Assembly (NCBI RefSeq): GCF_008386575.1
Contig: NZ_VUOA01000036.1
Span: 95,333-132,130 of the forward strand
Source: Salinarimonas soli
GTDB lineage: Bacteria > Pseudomonadota > Alphaproteobacteria > Rhizobiales > Beijerinckiaceae
Direction of reading: 5' to 3'
DNA length: 36,798 nucleotides
Under the pieces are notes generated by a model that was not told where the DNA came from, searched no databases, and worked only from the letters and a program-made list of their open reading frames with translations. A program made the position numbers and the translations under genes. Within the stretch, counting starts at the first letter, position 1. Each line of letters starts with the position of its first letter. Positions 1 to 8,162 of this stretch are shown here, one piece after another.

Positions 1-44
1 AGGGCGCTCCAGGGAACTCCGGACGGCGGTGACGCGTGGTGCGT

Positions 45-86
45 GCTTCGAGGCTCGCTCCGCTCGCGCCTCAGCATGAGGGGGAC
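45..86. repeat. Probable dispersed intergenic repeat, imperfect palindrome
   Basis: The stretch contains GAGGC (50-54) and GCCTC (68-72) arms flanking a CGC-TCC-GCTCGC core, followed by a CAGCATGAGG tail. Sequences of this style (a palindromic GAGGC element ending in a CATGAG word) are frequent between genes in Hyphomicrobiales genomes, which I state from general knowledge. A CTCACCATGAG word at about 176-186 may belong to the same element. No gene is supported in 1-221, which lies downstream of the minus-strand diguanylate cyclase. Confidence 0.35.
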
Positions 87-221
87 AGGAGCAAGCCGCT
101 CCGGGCTACCCTCCGAGGTCTCCCACCGGCTCACGCGCGTCCTGCCGGCGTCGAGCCGCGCCCTGCAAAGCGCATCTCACCATGAGCCTTTGATGACGGT
201 CCCTTGCCCCTGGCGAGCCGC

Positions 222-1289
222 TCACGCGACGTCGGACATCGCCCGTCCGAGATCGTGGTCGTATTCGCCGTCGGTCGTGGTGCGGTTGCGGCCGCCGCGC
301 TTGGACGCGAACATGCACTGGTCGGCCCGCTCCAGCATCGACACGCTGGTGTCGCCCCGACGCAGCGTCGCGACGCCGAGGGACACGGTGACCTTGCCGA
401 GCGATTCGCCGGTGGAGCGTTTCACCAGCTCCCGGCCCATCACCGAGACCCGCACCCGCTCGGCCGCCGTGAGGGCGCCCTCCAGGTTGGTGTGAGGCAG
501 GATGATCCCGAACTCCTCGCCGCCGAACCGGGCGAGGGTGGCCTTGGTCTTGATCTGCTCGCGCATGGTCATTGACACCAGGCGCAGGACCTGGTCGCCC
601 GTGAGGTGGCCATAGGTGTCGTTGAAGCGCTTGAAGTGGTCGATGTCGATCACGATGAGCGAGAGCGGCGCCTGTTCGACGATCGACTGGTCGATCGACT
701 TCACCAGCATCTCCTCGAAATGCTTGCGGTTGGCGATGCCGGTGAGCGGGTCGGTCAGCGTCTCGATGCGCACCGATTCGAGGGTCTCGCGCAGCGATTC
801 GATCTCGCCGCGGGTCTCCTTGAGGCGTGCCTCGAGGGTGCGGTTCGTCGCGGACACGTCCTTGGTTGCGACGACCAGGGCCTCGAGGATCTCGCGCACG
901 CGCTTGCGGTCGACGCCGCCGGACACCTCCGCCGACATGGCCTGTAGCGATTCGCCATAGCGTTCCGTCGAGCCCAGCGCGAGGTCGATCATCTCCATGA
1001 CGTCGTCGATCTCGACGATCACGGAGGCGCTTGTCTTCTCGGCCTCCGCCGTGAAGCGCTGGGGCGAGACGTGCGCGGCGTGGAGCGCCTCGACCTCGGC
1101 CTCGGTAATGGTTCCGCGTTCGGTGACGACGCGCTTGAGGGCGTCGTTCATCGCCGGCCGCTCGCCGGTCACGTAGGTGTACCAGACCTCGTAGGATCGC
1201 GGCGAGGCGCTGGCCCCGTAGGTCCTCATCAGCTCGAGCGCGCGCTCGGCGATGGCATGGGTCCGCTCGACGTCGGATTCCGCCGGCAT
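222..1289 (-). CDS. GGDEF diguanylate cyclase
   Basis: Predicted to make the second messenger cyclic di-GMP from two GTP. The 355-residue protein has an unassigned N-terminal part (about 1-140), a short coiled-coil linker (about 145-175) and a C-terminal GGDEF domain (about 176-340). The domain opens with TLTDPLTGIANR, carries the metal-binding IDIDHFK segment (about 214-220) and has an intact active-site GGEEF at 256-260. The autoinhibitory RxxD I-site, normally five residues before this motif, reads KTKA and is therefore missing. No signal peptide or membrane segment is seen, so it is probably cytoplasmic. The ATG at 1289 is preferred over an upstream start at 1361 because the extra 24 residues are basic and of low complexity. 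The DEAD-box helicase lies 144 bases upstream on the same strand, with hairpins between them, so the two are probably separate transcription units. Confidence 0.9.
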   Translation of the reverse strand: MPAESDVERTHAIAERALELMRTYGASASPRSYEVWYTYVTGERPAMNDALKRVVTERGTITEAEVEALHAAHVSPQRFTAEAEKTSASVIVEIDDVMEMIDLALGSTERYGESLQAMSAEVSGGVDRKRVREILEALVVATKDVSATNRTLEARLKETRGEIESLRETLESVRIETLTDPLTGIANRKHFEEMLVKSIDQSIVEQAPLSLIVIDIDHFKRFNDTYGHLTGDQVLRLVSMTMREQIKTKATLARFGGEEFGIILPHTNLEGALTAAERVRVSVMGRELVKRSTGESLGKVTVSLGVATLRRGDTSVSMLERADQCMFASKRGGRNRTTTDGEYDHDLGRAMSDVA

Positions 1290-1383
1290 GGAAGAGGCCT
1301 CTTGGTCACGATGCGCGCCGGCGCTCGTCGGCCGGAGACTGCGGCGCAGCATGACGCGCAAGGCCCCAAGATTGGGTTAAAGC

Positions 1384-1423
1384 CCCGTGTCCTACGGGAA
1401 AGCACGGAGGCCTGCCCCGTGCT
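1384..1423 (-). terminator. Tandem hairpins after the helicase gene
   Basis: Just beyond the minus-strand stop of the helicase lies a stem AGCACGG (1401-1407) / CCGTGCT (1417-1423). It extends by two more G-C pairs around a bulged A, with a CCTG tetraloop, and is followed on the minus strand by TTTCCC. A second stem CCCGT / ACGGG (1384-1388 / 1394-1398) follows directly. The T-run is weak, so termination strength is uncertain. Confidence 0.5.
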
Positions 1424-1433
1424 CCGAGGGCCA

Positions 1434-2921
1434 CTACTTGGCGCGGCGCACCACGGCGGGGCGCAGCAGGAACGCCGGCACGTGATCGCCGAGACCCACG
1501 ACCGGTTCGTCGCGCTCGCCGCCGTTCCGGCCGTCGCGCCGGTCGTGCGAGCGCTCGCGGGCGGGCGGACGGGCTTCGTCGCGGGCGGGTGCCGGTCGCG
1601 GGGCCTGGCGGGCGCGGGCCGGAGCGGGCGTGGCGGCGGCCGCCGGGGCGTCGGCAGGACTGGGAGCCTCAGGCCGCGCCTCGCGGGCCGAGGCAGGCGC
1701 CTCGCTGCGCGGGGCCTCGCTCCGGGTACGCCCCCGGCCGCCGCGGCGCTCGCGGGAACGGCCCGAGCCGCCCTCCGCGCGTCCCTCGGGCGCAGCCGCC
1801 ACGGGGCCTTCCCACTCGATCTTGCGGCCGGTGAGCTGCTCGATGGCGCCGAGCGCCTTCTCGTCGCCCGGTCCCACGATGGTGTAGGCGGTACCCGTCC
1901 GCCCGGCCCGGCCGGTGCGGCCGATCCGGTGGACATAGTCCTCGGCGTGATGGGGAACGTCGAAGTTGAAGACGTGGCTCACGGCCGGGATGTCGAGGCC
2001 GCGCGCCGCTACGTCGCTCGCCACCAGGAGCGGGGTCTCGCCGCTGCGGAAATTGTCCAGCGCGATGGTGCGGGCCCGCTGGTCCATGTCGCCGTGCAGC
2101 GCCGCCACGTTGAAGCCGTGCTGGGCAAGCGACTTGTGCAGGGTCGCCACGTCGCGCTTGCGGTTGCAGAACACGATCGCGTTCTTCAGGTCCTGCGCGT
2201 CGCGGATGAGGCGGCGCAGGGTCTCGCGCTTGTCGGCGGCGTTGCGGCCGGTCGCGACGAGGAGCTGGGTGATGTTCTCGCCCGTGGAGGCGGGACGGGC
2301 CACCTCGACCTTGACCGGGTTGTGCAGGAACGCGTCCGCGAGGCGCTGGATCTCCGGCGGCATCGTGGCGGAGAAGAACAGGGTCTGGCGCGTGAACGGC
2401 ACCATCTTCACGATGCGCTCGATATCGGGGATGAAGCCCATGTCGAGCATCCGGTCCGCCTCGTCGATGACGAGGAGCTCGACGCCGTTCATGAGGAGCT
2501 TGCCGCGCTCGATATGATCGAGGAGCCGACCCGGGGTCGCGATGAGCACGTCCGCGCCGCGGGTGATCTTCATGTCCTGGTCGCCGAAGGACACGCCGCC
2601 GATGAGGAGCGCCACGGAGAGCTTGTGGTTGGCGCCGTACCGCTCGAAGTTCTCCACCACCTGGGCGGCGAGCTCGCGGGTCGGCTCCAGGACGAGGGTG
2701 CGGGGCATGCGGGCGCGGGCGCGGCCGCTCTCCAGGAGCGTGAGCATGGGCAGGGTGAACGCGGCCGTCTTGCCGGTTCCGGTCTGCGCGATGCCGAGCA
2801 CGTCGCGGCGTGCCAGCACGTGGGGGATGGCCTGGGCTTGGATCGGGGTCGGCGTCGTGTAGCCTGCGGTCTTCACCGCCGCGAGGACCTTGTCGCTGAG
2901 GCCGAGCTCGTCGAAAGTCAT
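1434..2921 (-). CDS. rhlE: DEAD-box ATP-dependent RNA helicase, RhlE type
   Basis: Unwinds structured RNA with ATP; RhlE-type enzymes act in ribosome assembly and RNA decay. All helicase motifs are visible: AQTGTGKT (45-52), PTRELA (80-85), the TPGRL motif near 130, DEAD (153-156), SAT (184-186), and in the second domain ARGLDIP and HRIGRTGRAGR. After about residue 375 comes a long Arg/Ala/Pro/Glu-rich tail that looks disordered and RNA-binding. It ends in a hydrophobic patch, VVGLGDHVPAFLLRP, followed by a basic terminus. The ATG at 2921 begins MTFDELGLS, the usual family start; an upstream in-frame ATG at 2978 adds 19 unlikely residues. The gene diverges from the hydrolase at 3131. The class is certain; the symbol rests on overall motif pattern and tail type, and other DEAD-box paralogues are possible. 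Confidence 0.93.
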   Translation of the reverse strand: MTFDELGLSDKVLAAVKTAGYTTPTPIQAQAIPHVLARRDVLGIAQTGTGKTAAFTLPMLTLLESGRARARMPRTLVLEPTRELAAQVVENFERYGANHKLSVALLIGGVSFGDQDMKITRGADVLIATPGRLLDHIERGKLLMNGVELLVIDEADRMLDMGFIPDIERIVKMVPFTRQTLFFSATMPPEIQRLADAFLHNPVKVEVARPASTGENITQLLVATGRNAADKRETLRRLIRDAQDLKNAIVFCNRKRDVATLHKSLAQHGFNVAALHGDMDQRARTIALDNFRSGETPLLVASDVAARGLDIPAVSHVFNFDVPHHAEDYVHRIGRTGRAGRTGTAYTIVGPGDEKALGAIEQLTGRKIEWEGPVAAAPEGRAEGGSGRSRERRGGRGRTRSEAPRSEAPASAREARPEAPSPADAPAAAATPAPARARQAPRPAPARDEARPPARERSHDRRDGRNGGERDEPVVGLGDHVPAFLLRPAVVRRAK

Positions 2922-3130
2922 GGATGTGGATGACCGATGCGCGGAGCGGAAGGTTCCGCTCGGGAGATTGCCTTGCATGGCAACGGGACGGCGCGCGAAT
3001 GGTTGCGGATCGACGGAAACGATCGTCCTCGCGGCGGCGCGACCATAAGTGCCGTGACGACAATGTCAATCGCCGCGAATCAGGGCGCGGCGGGAGCGTC
3101 CCCGGACGGTTAAGATAAGGGAGTGGCCGC

Positions 3131-3832
3131 ATGTCCGAACCGCTGGTGCTCGTGCCGGGCCTCAACTGCACCCGGGCGCTGTTCGGCCCGCAGATCGCCG
3201 CGTTCGAGGGAGCGCGCCCCGTCCTCGTGGCGAACCACACCCGGGACGACACGATCCCCGAGATCGCGCGCAGGCTCCTGGCCGACGCGCCGCCCCGATT
3301 CGGCCTGCTGGGGCTCTCCATGGGCGGCTATGTCGCGCTCGAGGTGATGCGGCAAGCGCCCGGGCGCGTCGCGCGGCTCGCGCTCCTCGACACCTCGGCG
3401 CGGCCCGACACCGACGAGTCGAAGGCCAATCGCGAGCGCCTCATCGCGCTCGCCGGCACGGACCGCTTCGCCGAGGTGGCGGACATCCTCTGGCAGCGCT
3501 ACGTGGCGCCCCACCGCCAGAACGACGCGGCGCTGGCGCGCATCGTCATGGGCATGCAGCGCGAGACGGGCCCGCAGACCTTCGCGCGCCAGCAACGGGC
3601 CATCATGGGGCGCGTCGATTCCCGGCCCGACCTCCCCGGGATCGAGATCCCGACCCTCGTGCTCGTCGGCGAGGACGACGTGATCACGCCGCCGGAGCAT
3701 GCCCGGGAGATCGCCGAGGCGATCGAATGGGCGTCCCTCGTCGTGGTGCCGGGCTGCGGGCATCTCTCGACGCTCGAGAGCCCCGGCATCGTGAACGAGG
3801 CGATCGGCGCCTGGCTTGCGGCCGGAGCCTGA
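3131..3832 (+). CDS. Alpha/beta-fold hydrolase
   Basis: A 233-residue serine hydrolase of the alpha/beta fold; substrate unknown. The nucleophile elbow GLSMGG places the catalytic serine at 63. The acid is probably Asp183 in GEDDVITP and the base His211 in GCGHLS, giving a complete triad. The oxyanion region is the N-terminal LVPGLNCT (about 7-14). There is no signal peptide, so it is cytoplasmic. A strong Shine-Dalgarno AAGGGAG (3118-3124) sits 6 bases before the ATG. The length and compact cap resemble small hydrolases of the RsbQ or menaquinone-pathway (MenH-like) group, but nothing in the neighbourhood fixes a pathway. It converges with a small minus-strand gene whose stop lies 4 bases past its own. 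Confidence 0.9.
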   Translation: MSEPLVLVPGLNCTRALFGPQIAAFEGARPVLVANHTRDDTIPEIARRLLADAPPRFGLLGLSMGGYVALEVMRQAPGRVARLALLDTSARPDTDESKANRERLIALAGTDRFAEVADILWQRYVAPHRQNDAALARIVMGMQRETGPQTFARQQRAIMGRVDSRPDLPGIEIPTLVLVGEDDVITPPEHAREIAEAIEWASLVVVPGCGHLSTLESPGIVNEAIGAWLAAGA

Positions 3833-3836
3833 GCGA

Positions 3837-4055
3837 TCAGGGCTTGCGCGCTGCCGCGCACGGGTCGAGGCGGACGCCCGAGAAGCCGTCGCGAAGAGCA
3901 CCCGTCGTCGCCGGTTCGGCCACGGAGGCCGCGAGACGGGAGGCCCCGCCCCGGTCGATGCCGCCAGAGAGCCAGTTCGCGGCGAGCACCGAGACGCCGA
4001 CGACGGCAAGGCTCACCTTGAGGGTGGTGGAGACGAGGGACGGGCGGCCTTCCAT
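3837..4055 (-). CDS. Small single-pass membrane protein, hypothetical
   Basis: I do not recognise this 72-residue protein. It has a short basic or polar N-terminus, one hydrophobic segment (about residues 9-28, TTLKVSLAVVGVSVLAANWL) and a polar, Ala/Arg-rich C-terminal half with a single cysteine near the end. The ATG at 4055 is chosen because GGAG stands 9 bases upstream on the minus strand. A longer frame opening at 4163 would add an arginine-rich leader and is less likely. The stop is 4 bases from the end of the convergent hydrolase gene. Coding status is supported by the ribosome site and the membrane segment, not by homology. Confidence 0.5.
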   Translation of the reverse strand: MEGRPSLVSTTLKVSLAVVGVSVLAANWLSGGIDRGGASRLAASVAEPATTGALRDGFSGVRLDPCAAARKP

Positions 4056-4381
4056 GGCGCGGGACTCCAGGCGGAACGGCTTGTCCAGCCGCCAGAACAG
4101 TCTTCGTCCCGTATGGTGAACCAATGGTTGACGGCGTTGCCGAAAAGCATCGGCCCGCCTCATTCACCGTCTAACCCCTTCACTCTGCGGCAGGTTTGAT
4201 GTTGATTGACCTCGCCGTCGGGCACCGGATTCGGTCCGCCCGAGGGTACGCCGCCTCAATCGCGGGGCAGTCGAGGCCGACACATGCCGCATCCTGATCG
4301 GGTGTTGCATCCGGGTGACAGACGCGGCGGGGTGCTTTGGTTAAGTTCCGCATCGAACCACCAACGGATGGATTCAAACAC
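4056..4381. other. Porin upstream region, no gene
   Basis: This 326-base gap separates the small membrane protein from the porin start. I see no convincing ORF, RNA gene or canonical promoter hexamers. The best -35-like word is TTGACC near 4208, but no good -10 follows at normal spacing. A long 5' leader for the porin messenger is possible. Confidence 0.4.
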
Positions 4382-5191
4382 ATGAAAAAGATTCTGCTTT
4401 CGACCGTGGCCCTCCTCGGCCTCACCATGACTGCCGGCGCAGCCGACCTGCCGCGCCGCACCGTCGCCCCGATGGTTTCCCCCATCGTCGCCGTCCCCGT
4501 CTTCACCTGGACCGGCTTCTACGTCGGTGTGAACGCCGGCTACGGCTTCGGCGACAACAAGAACGACCAGTCGACCTACTTCATCCCGACCTCCACCGGG
4601 ATCCCGGTCGCCGGCAACCTGACGATCAGCAACTTCGGCAACGACAACCGTGAAGGCTTCGTCGGCGGCGCCCAGGTTGGCTACAACTTCCAGTTCGGCA
4701 TGTTCGTCGCTGGTATCGAGGCCGACCTGCAGTACGCCGACTTCGGCGGCCGCAACGCCGAGCGCCTCGGCACCTTCACCTACACGGGCGTCGGCTCGGG
4801 CCTGACGAGCGTCGTCACCAACGACATCTCGAGCCTCGAGTACTTCGGCACCGTCCGCGCCCGCCTCGGCGTCGCGTTCGACCGCGTCCTCGTGTACGGC
4901 ACCGGCGGCTTCGCGTTCGGCGGCACCGACCGTGGCAACAACTTCTGCGGCGCGTTCCGCTCCTGCAGCAACGACGACACCTCGGTCGGCTACGCGGTCG
5001 GCGGCGGCGTCGAGTACGCCTTCACGAACAACCTGACCTTCAAGCTCGAGGGTCTGTACGTGAACCTCGGCGACAACGGCAACAACGCCGCCGCCGCGTT
5101 CGACCGCACCACCGGCACCCTCTACCTCGAGGACCGCAAGCGGGACATGGACTTCGGCGTCGTCCGCGTCGGCGTGAACTACAAGTTCTAA
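4382..5191 (+). CDS. Outer-membrane beta-barrel protein, Omp25/RopB-like
   Basis: A 269-residue outer-membrane protein of the Hyphomicrobiales Omp25/Omp31 type. The N-terminus is a classic signal peptide (MKKILLSTVALLGLTMTAGAA, cleavage after residue 20 or 21), followed by DLPRR. The start of the barrel reads FTWTGFYVGVNAGYGFG, a hallmark of this family. Alternating aromatic/hydrophobic strands follow, such as FVGGAQVGYNFQFG, FGTVRARLGVAF and VGYAVGGGVEYAF. The chain ends in VRVGVNYKF, with the terminal Phe that the BAM machinery recognises. The ATG at 4382 is chosen over 4337 because it begins the signal peptide. Codon choice is almost wholly C-ending (GGC, AAC, TAC, TTC), as in very highly expressed genes. 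A strong terminator follows. Such proteins stabilise the envelope and may act as small channels; the exact role is not visible. Confidence 0.92.
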   Translation: MKKILLSTVALLGLTMTAGAADLPRRTVAPMVSPIVAVPVFTWTGFYVGVNAGYGFGDNKNDQSTYFIPTSTGIPVAGNLTISNFGNDNREGFVGGAQVGYNFQFGMFVAGIEADLQYADFGGRNAERLGTFTYTGVGSGLTSVVTNDISSLEYFGTVRARLGVAFDRVLVYGTGGFAFGGTDRGNNFCGAFRSCSNDDTSVGYAVGGGVEYAFTNNLTFKLEGLYVNLGDNGNNAAAAFDRTTGTLYLEDRKRDMDFGVVRVGVNYKF

Positions 5192-5215
5192 TCCTCCGGA
5201 TTAGAGCCTGCCTCG

Positions 5216-5252
5216 AAGGCCCGGCGGCGACGCCGGGCCTTCTTGCGTTTTG
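5216..5252 (+). terminator. Rho-independent terminator of the porin gene
   Basis: A perfect 11-base-pair stem (5216-5226 with 5231-5241, core GGCCCGGCG / CGCCGGGCC) closes on a GCGA loop and runs into TTCTTGCGTTTT. It begins 25 bases after the porin stop codon. Confidence 0.88.
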
Positions 5253-5802
5253 AGCGTAAGTGAGTGGTCACCAGGGCTCCCGCGGCGCACCCTCCGGGCG
5301 GGCAAAAACGAGGAGCCCATGACGTGAACCGAACGTCCTGGCTTCCTGGCTTGAGGCCGCGATAGGCTCAGGTCGTCGGAGGCCTCCGCGGGCTCGGGCT
5401 ACTCGAGGCTGCGGCCGTGCGGTCTGGGTGGGAGCGCAGTGCGGTGTCGCTGAAGCGTCGCAGTACTCAGGTTGGCGCTCCACGGATCCCCCTCCCGCTG
5501 TCGCAGCGTGCCTCGCGCCCCTGCCGCGCCGGCTAAAGCCGGGAAAGCACGCGCGTTCAGGCTGAGCCATCAGGCGCGAGCACTGCGACGCTCCCCTGCT
5601 GACGCCGCTCGGGTGGCGAAGATTGCCGCCAATCGCCGTGAGGTCGACGATCGTGTGCGGACGGCCGTGCATCTCGATGGCCGGTTTCACGCTTGCTGAC
5701 CAAGCCGCGGAATGCGCGGACCGACGCGACCGCGCTGCGCGACCATCACGTTTCGTGTCCGGCTTTAAAGGGCGAAAGGCTTACGCACCCGCCCGCGCTG
5801 GA
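5253..5802. other. Gene-poor stretch with a long-spaced inverted repeat
   Basis: No open frame here has convincing composition; the longest, on the minus strand, is Arg/Ala/Gly/Pro-rich and resembles translated repeat DNA. Two 15-base arms at 5454-5468 and 5578-5592 are inverted copies matching at 14 positions, 109 bases apart. A small CCGGC-TAAA-GCCGG hairpin lies between them near 5528-5541. This could be a decayed element or a structured non-coding region. I see no tRNA or rRNA. Confidence 0.45.
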
Positions 5803-7674
5803 TCATTCCAGCGTCGCCTTCAGGTCGATCCGCTGCAGGAGCGCCATAGGATCGTCGACGCTCATGAGCTCGGTGATGCCGAGGCCCTTCGAATCCTTCG
5901 GGGTCGCGGCGATGCGCAGCGTCGCCGGGCGTGCGAGGAAGCGGCCCACCGTCTCGCCGAGGCTGCGGGCCTGGGGCGAGCCGCCGAGCGCGAGCGGTAT
6001 GCCAAGCGCCGCCATCGCGGCATATTCGGTGCGGACCCCCTCGGGCGTCTTGCGCTTCTGGCGTGCCTCGCGGGCGAGAACGCGGTCGTAGAGCCCGCCG
6101 TCCTGGATCGTCAGCTCGAGGCTGCGCGCCGAGGCGCCGAGCAGGCCGACGAGCGCCACCGCCGTATCGGGATCGAACACCTCGGCTCCCACGTCGCCGA
6201 CCCGGGCGCGCATCGTCAGGCGGCCCATGTCGCGGCCGGTCATGGTGAAATCCTCGACGGCTAGCTCCCGTGCCTCTTCCTTCCACGCCGCCCCCATGGT
6301 CCAGGACAGATCGATGGCGCGGTAGCCGAGATCGCTGAGCGGCTTCAGGCCGCTCTCCTGCATGTCGGGCGTGAGCTCCGCCGTGAGATTCGAGACGGCG
6401 AGTTTGATGCTCGTCGGGATGCCGTTGCGCTGCGTGCCCGGATCGAGCAGCAACTCGCGGATGCCGACCCGGTTGCGGCGGCGTGCGTCGCCGGGGGCGG
6501 TCGCCGAGGGGAGGTCGATCGAGAGATCCGCGGCGCGAATCGCGCCGAGGGTCGGGACGAGGGCCCGCAGGTCGCCAGCGCCGATATCGGTCTCGGACTT
6601 GCCGGCCAGACGGGTCAGCCCCTCCATCATCGGCTTGAACGAGAAGCCGCTGAACGACAGGGTCCCCAGGCGCATGGTCCCGTCGGGCGAGGTGACGGCG
6701 AGGCCTTCCATCCGCGTCTCGCCGGGGCTGCCGCCCGTATAGGCGACCCGCGTCAGGGTGAGCCGGCTGTCCTTATCGTCCTCGGACGTGGCCACGAGGT
6801 CCGCGATCTCCATGCCGCCCACCGACATGGCTCCGAAGATCTCGCCGATGAGGCGAAGCACCTTGGCCTGCTCGTCCTTGCTCGCCTTGTCGGAGCTGTC
6901 GGCCGCTGCCATCGCCTTCGAGATGTCGCCCCACGAGGGGGTCGTCGGGCGGGCCTTGACGTCGCTCGCGCCGATGCGGCCGATCCGCACGGTCGCGTTC
7001 TCGTCGTCGGTGAAGGTGAGATCCTCGACGGCGATGCTGCCGTAGAGCGTGCGCATCTCGGGGGAGGGGCCCTGGGCGGGTTCGGCGTAGAGGCGCGCCG
7101 CGTAGGCGAGGTCCACGTCGCGGATCGTCATGCGGCCATGCTGGCCGCTGCCCACCGAATCGCCGTCCTCGGTCACCTCGAAGCTCGCCGCCTGCGCGGT
7201 TCCGGCGACGATGCGCCCCGACGCGACCTCGTCGAGCGAGATGTTCCGGTACGTGTAGCGGCTGAGATGCTCCCCGGCCTTCTGCTCGATCGCGATCTCG
7301 GGCGCGGTGACGCGCTTCGCCGAGAAGCGTGCGAGGCGGGCATGAAGCGGCTCGCCGCCCTTCGCGTCGAACAGGGCGGCGATCTCGGCCCGGGGCAGGC
7401 TCGTGCCTTCGACCACGAGCTTCGGGATGCGATAGGTCGTGGTGTCGGCCGTGACGGTGACGTTCTCGAGGGTCACCGTCTCGCTGCCCTGTGCCAGGGC
7501 GGCGCTCCACAGCGAGCCGCCCGCGCGCCAGGAGCCGATCTCGATCCGTGAGCCCGATCCGAGATCCACGCCGACCTCACGCCCGCGCGGCTCGATGAGG
7601 CCGCCCGCCAGGATCAGGGCTGCGGCGGAGGCGGCCCCCGCGAGGCGAAGGGTGCGTCGTGTCGTGTCGGTCAT
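5803..7674 (-). CDS. Exported protein of unknown function, 623 residues
   Basis: I do not recognise the family. The protein starts with a twin-arginine-looking leader, MTDTTRRTLRLAGAASAAALILAGG. This is an N-terminal hydrophobic segment (about 11-27) that acts either as a signal peptide or as a membrane anchor; the absence of a full SRRxFLK motif makes Sec export more likely than Tat. The rest is rich in beta-prone stretches and repeated phrases of the form 'V-x-DLTF' and 'MEIADLVA', as in large periplasmic beta-sheet proteins (AsmA- or DUF945-like architecture, by impression only). No cysteine-based or catalytic motif stands out. A good ribosome site, GGGGGAG, lies about 7 bases before the ATG. 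It is 130 bases downstream of erpA on the same strand and may be co-transcribed with it. Confidence 0.75.
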   Translation of the reverse strand: MTDTTRRTLRLAGAASAAALILAGGLIEPRGREVGVDLGSGSRIEIGSWRAGGSLWSAALAQGSETVTLENVTVTADTTTYRIPKLVVEGTSLPRAEIAALFDAKGGEPLHARLARFSAKRVTAPEIAIEQKAGEHLSRYTYRNISLDEVASGRIVAGTAQAASFEVTEDGDSVGSGQHGRMTIRDVDLAYAARLYAEPAQGPSPEMRTLYGSIAVEDLTFTDDENATVRIGRIGASDVKARPTTPSWGDISKAMAAADSSDKASKDEQAKVLRLIGEIFGAMSVGGMEIADLVATSEDDKDSRLTLTRVAYTGGSPGETRMEGLAVTSPDGTMRLGTLSFSGFSFKPMMEGLTRLAGKSETDIGAGDLRALVPTLGAIRAADLSIDLPSATAPGDARRRNRVGIRELLLDPGTQRNGIPTSIKLAVSNLTAELTPDMQESGLKPLSDLGYRAIDLSWTMGAAWKEEARELAVEDFTMTGRDMGRLTMRARVGDVGAEVFDPDTAVALVGLLGASARSLELTIQDGGLYDRVLAREARQKRKTPEGVRTEYAAMAALGIPLALGGSPQARSLGETVGRFLARPATLRIAATPKDSKGLGITELMSVDDPMALLQRIDLKATLE

Positions 7675-7804
7675 GGTCGAGCTCCCCCGGACGGCCCCTC
7701 GGGCCGCCGCTCGTGTCGCGCCGCATCATTGGGCCAAGGCGGCCCGCAGATAAAGAGCGCTAACGCACCGGGATGGAGCGGGGCTGGCCGGTTCGGGCCG
7801 AGGC

Positions 7805-8131
7805 TCAGAGCGAGAAGGACGTCCCGCAGCCGCACGACGCCGTCGCCAGCGGATTCTCGATCTTGAAGGACTGGCCGATCAGGTCGTCCACAAAGTCGAT
7901 TCGCGAGCCGCCCATATATTGCAGCGAGACCGCGTCGACGAGGATGCCCGCGCCGTCGCGCTCCACCACGAGATCGTCCTCGTTGCGGGTCCGGTCGATG
8001 TCGAACGCATAGGAGAACCCGGAGCAGCCGCCGCCATTGACGCTGATGCGCAGCATGGACCCGGCCGGTTCGCCGGACATGATCTCGTTGATCCGCCGTG
8101 CCGCACGTTCGGTGAGCTCGATCCCGTCCAT
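7805..8131 (-). CDS. erpA: Iron-sulfur cluster insertion protein, A-type carrier
   Basis: A-type carrier (HesB/IscA family) that holds an Fe-S cluster and passes it to apo-enzymes in the cytoplasm. The 108-residue length is typical. The three conserved cysteines are present: Cys36 in NGGGCSGF, and Cys100 and Cys102 in the C-terminal CGCG motif. The segment FVDDLIGQSFKIENPLA matches the family. ErpA, IscA and SufA are hard to separate by sequence; ErpA is chosen because no isc or suf genes are nearby and because stand-alone alphaproteobacterial copies are usually named so. It diverges from the dGTPase gene with only 31 bases between start codons, so the two promoters must overlap or lie inside the opposite gene. 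Confidence 0.92.
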   Translation of the reverse strand: MDGIELTERAARRINEIMSGEPAGSMLRISVNGGGCSGFSYAFDIDRTRNEDDLVVERDGAGILVDAVSLQYMGGSRIDFVDDLIGQSFKIENPLATASCGCGTSFSL

Positions 8132-8162
8132 CGCCGTTCCAAAACCTCTGAGCCGACCTTAA

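Noticed and set aside
3837-4163. Longer form of the small membrane protein starting at 4163
   Set aside because: The added 36 residues are Arg/His-rich without a ribosome site, while the ATG at 4055 has GGAG at good spacing.
5268-5690. 140-residue minus-strand frame in the gene-poor stretch
   Set aside because: Composition is that of translated repeat DNA, there is no good ribosome site, and it contains the inverted-repeat arms.
7600-7674. Tat signal on the 623-residue exported protein
   Set aside because: It has an RR pair but not the wider S/T-RR-x-F-L-K consensus; Sec export or an N-terminal anchor is as likely.
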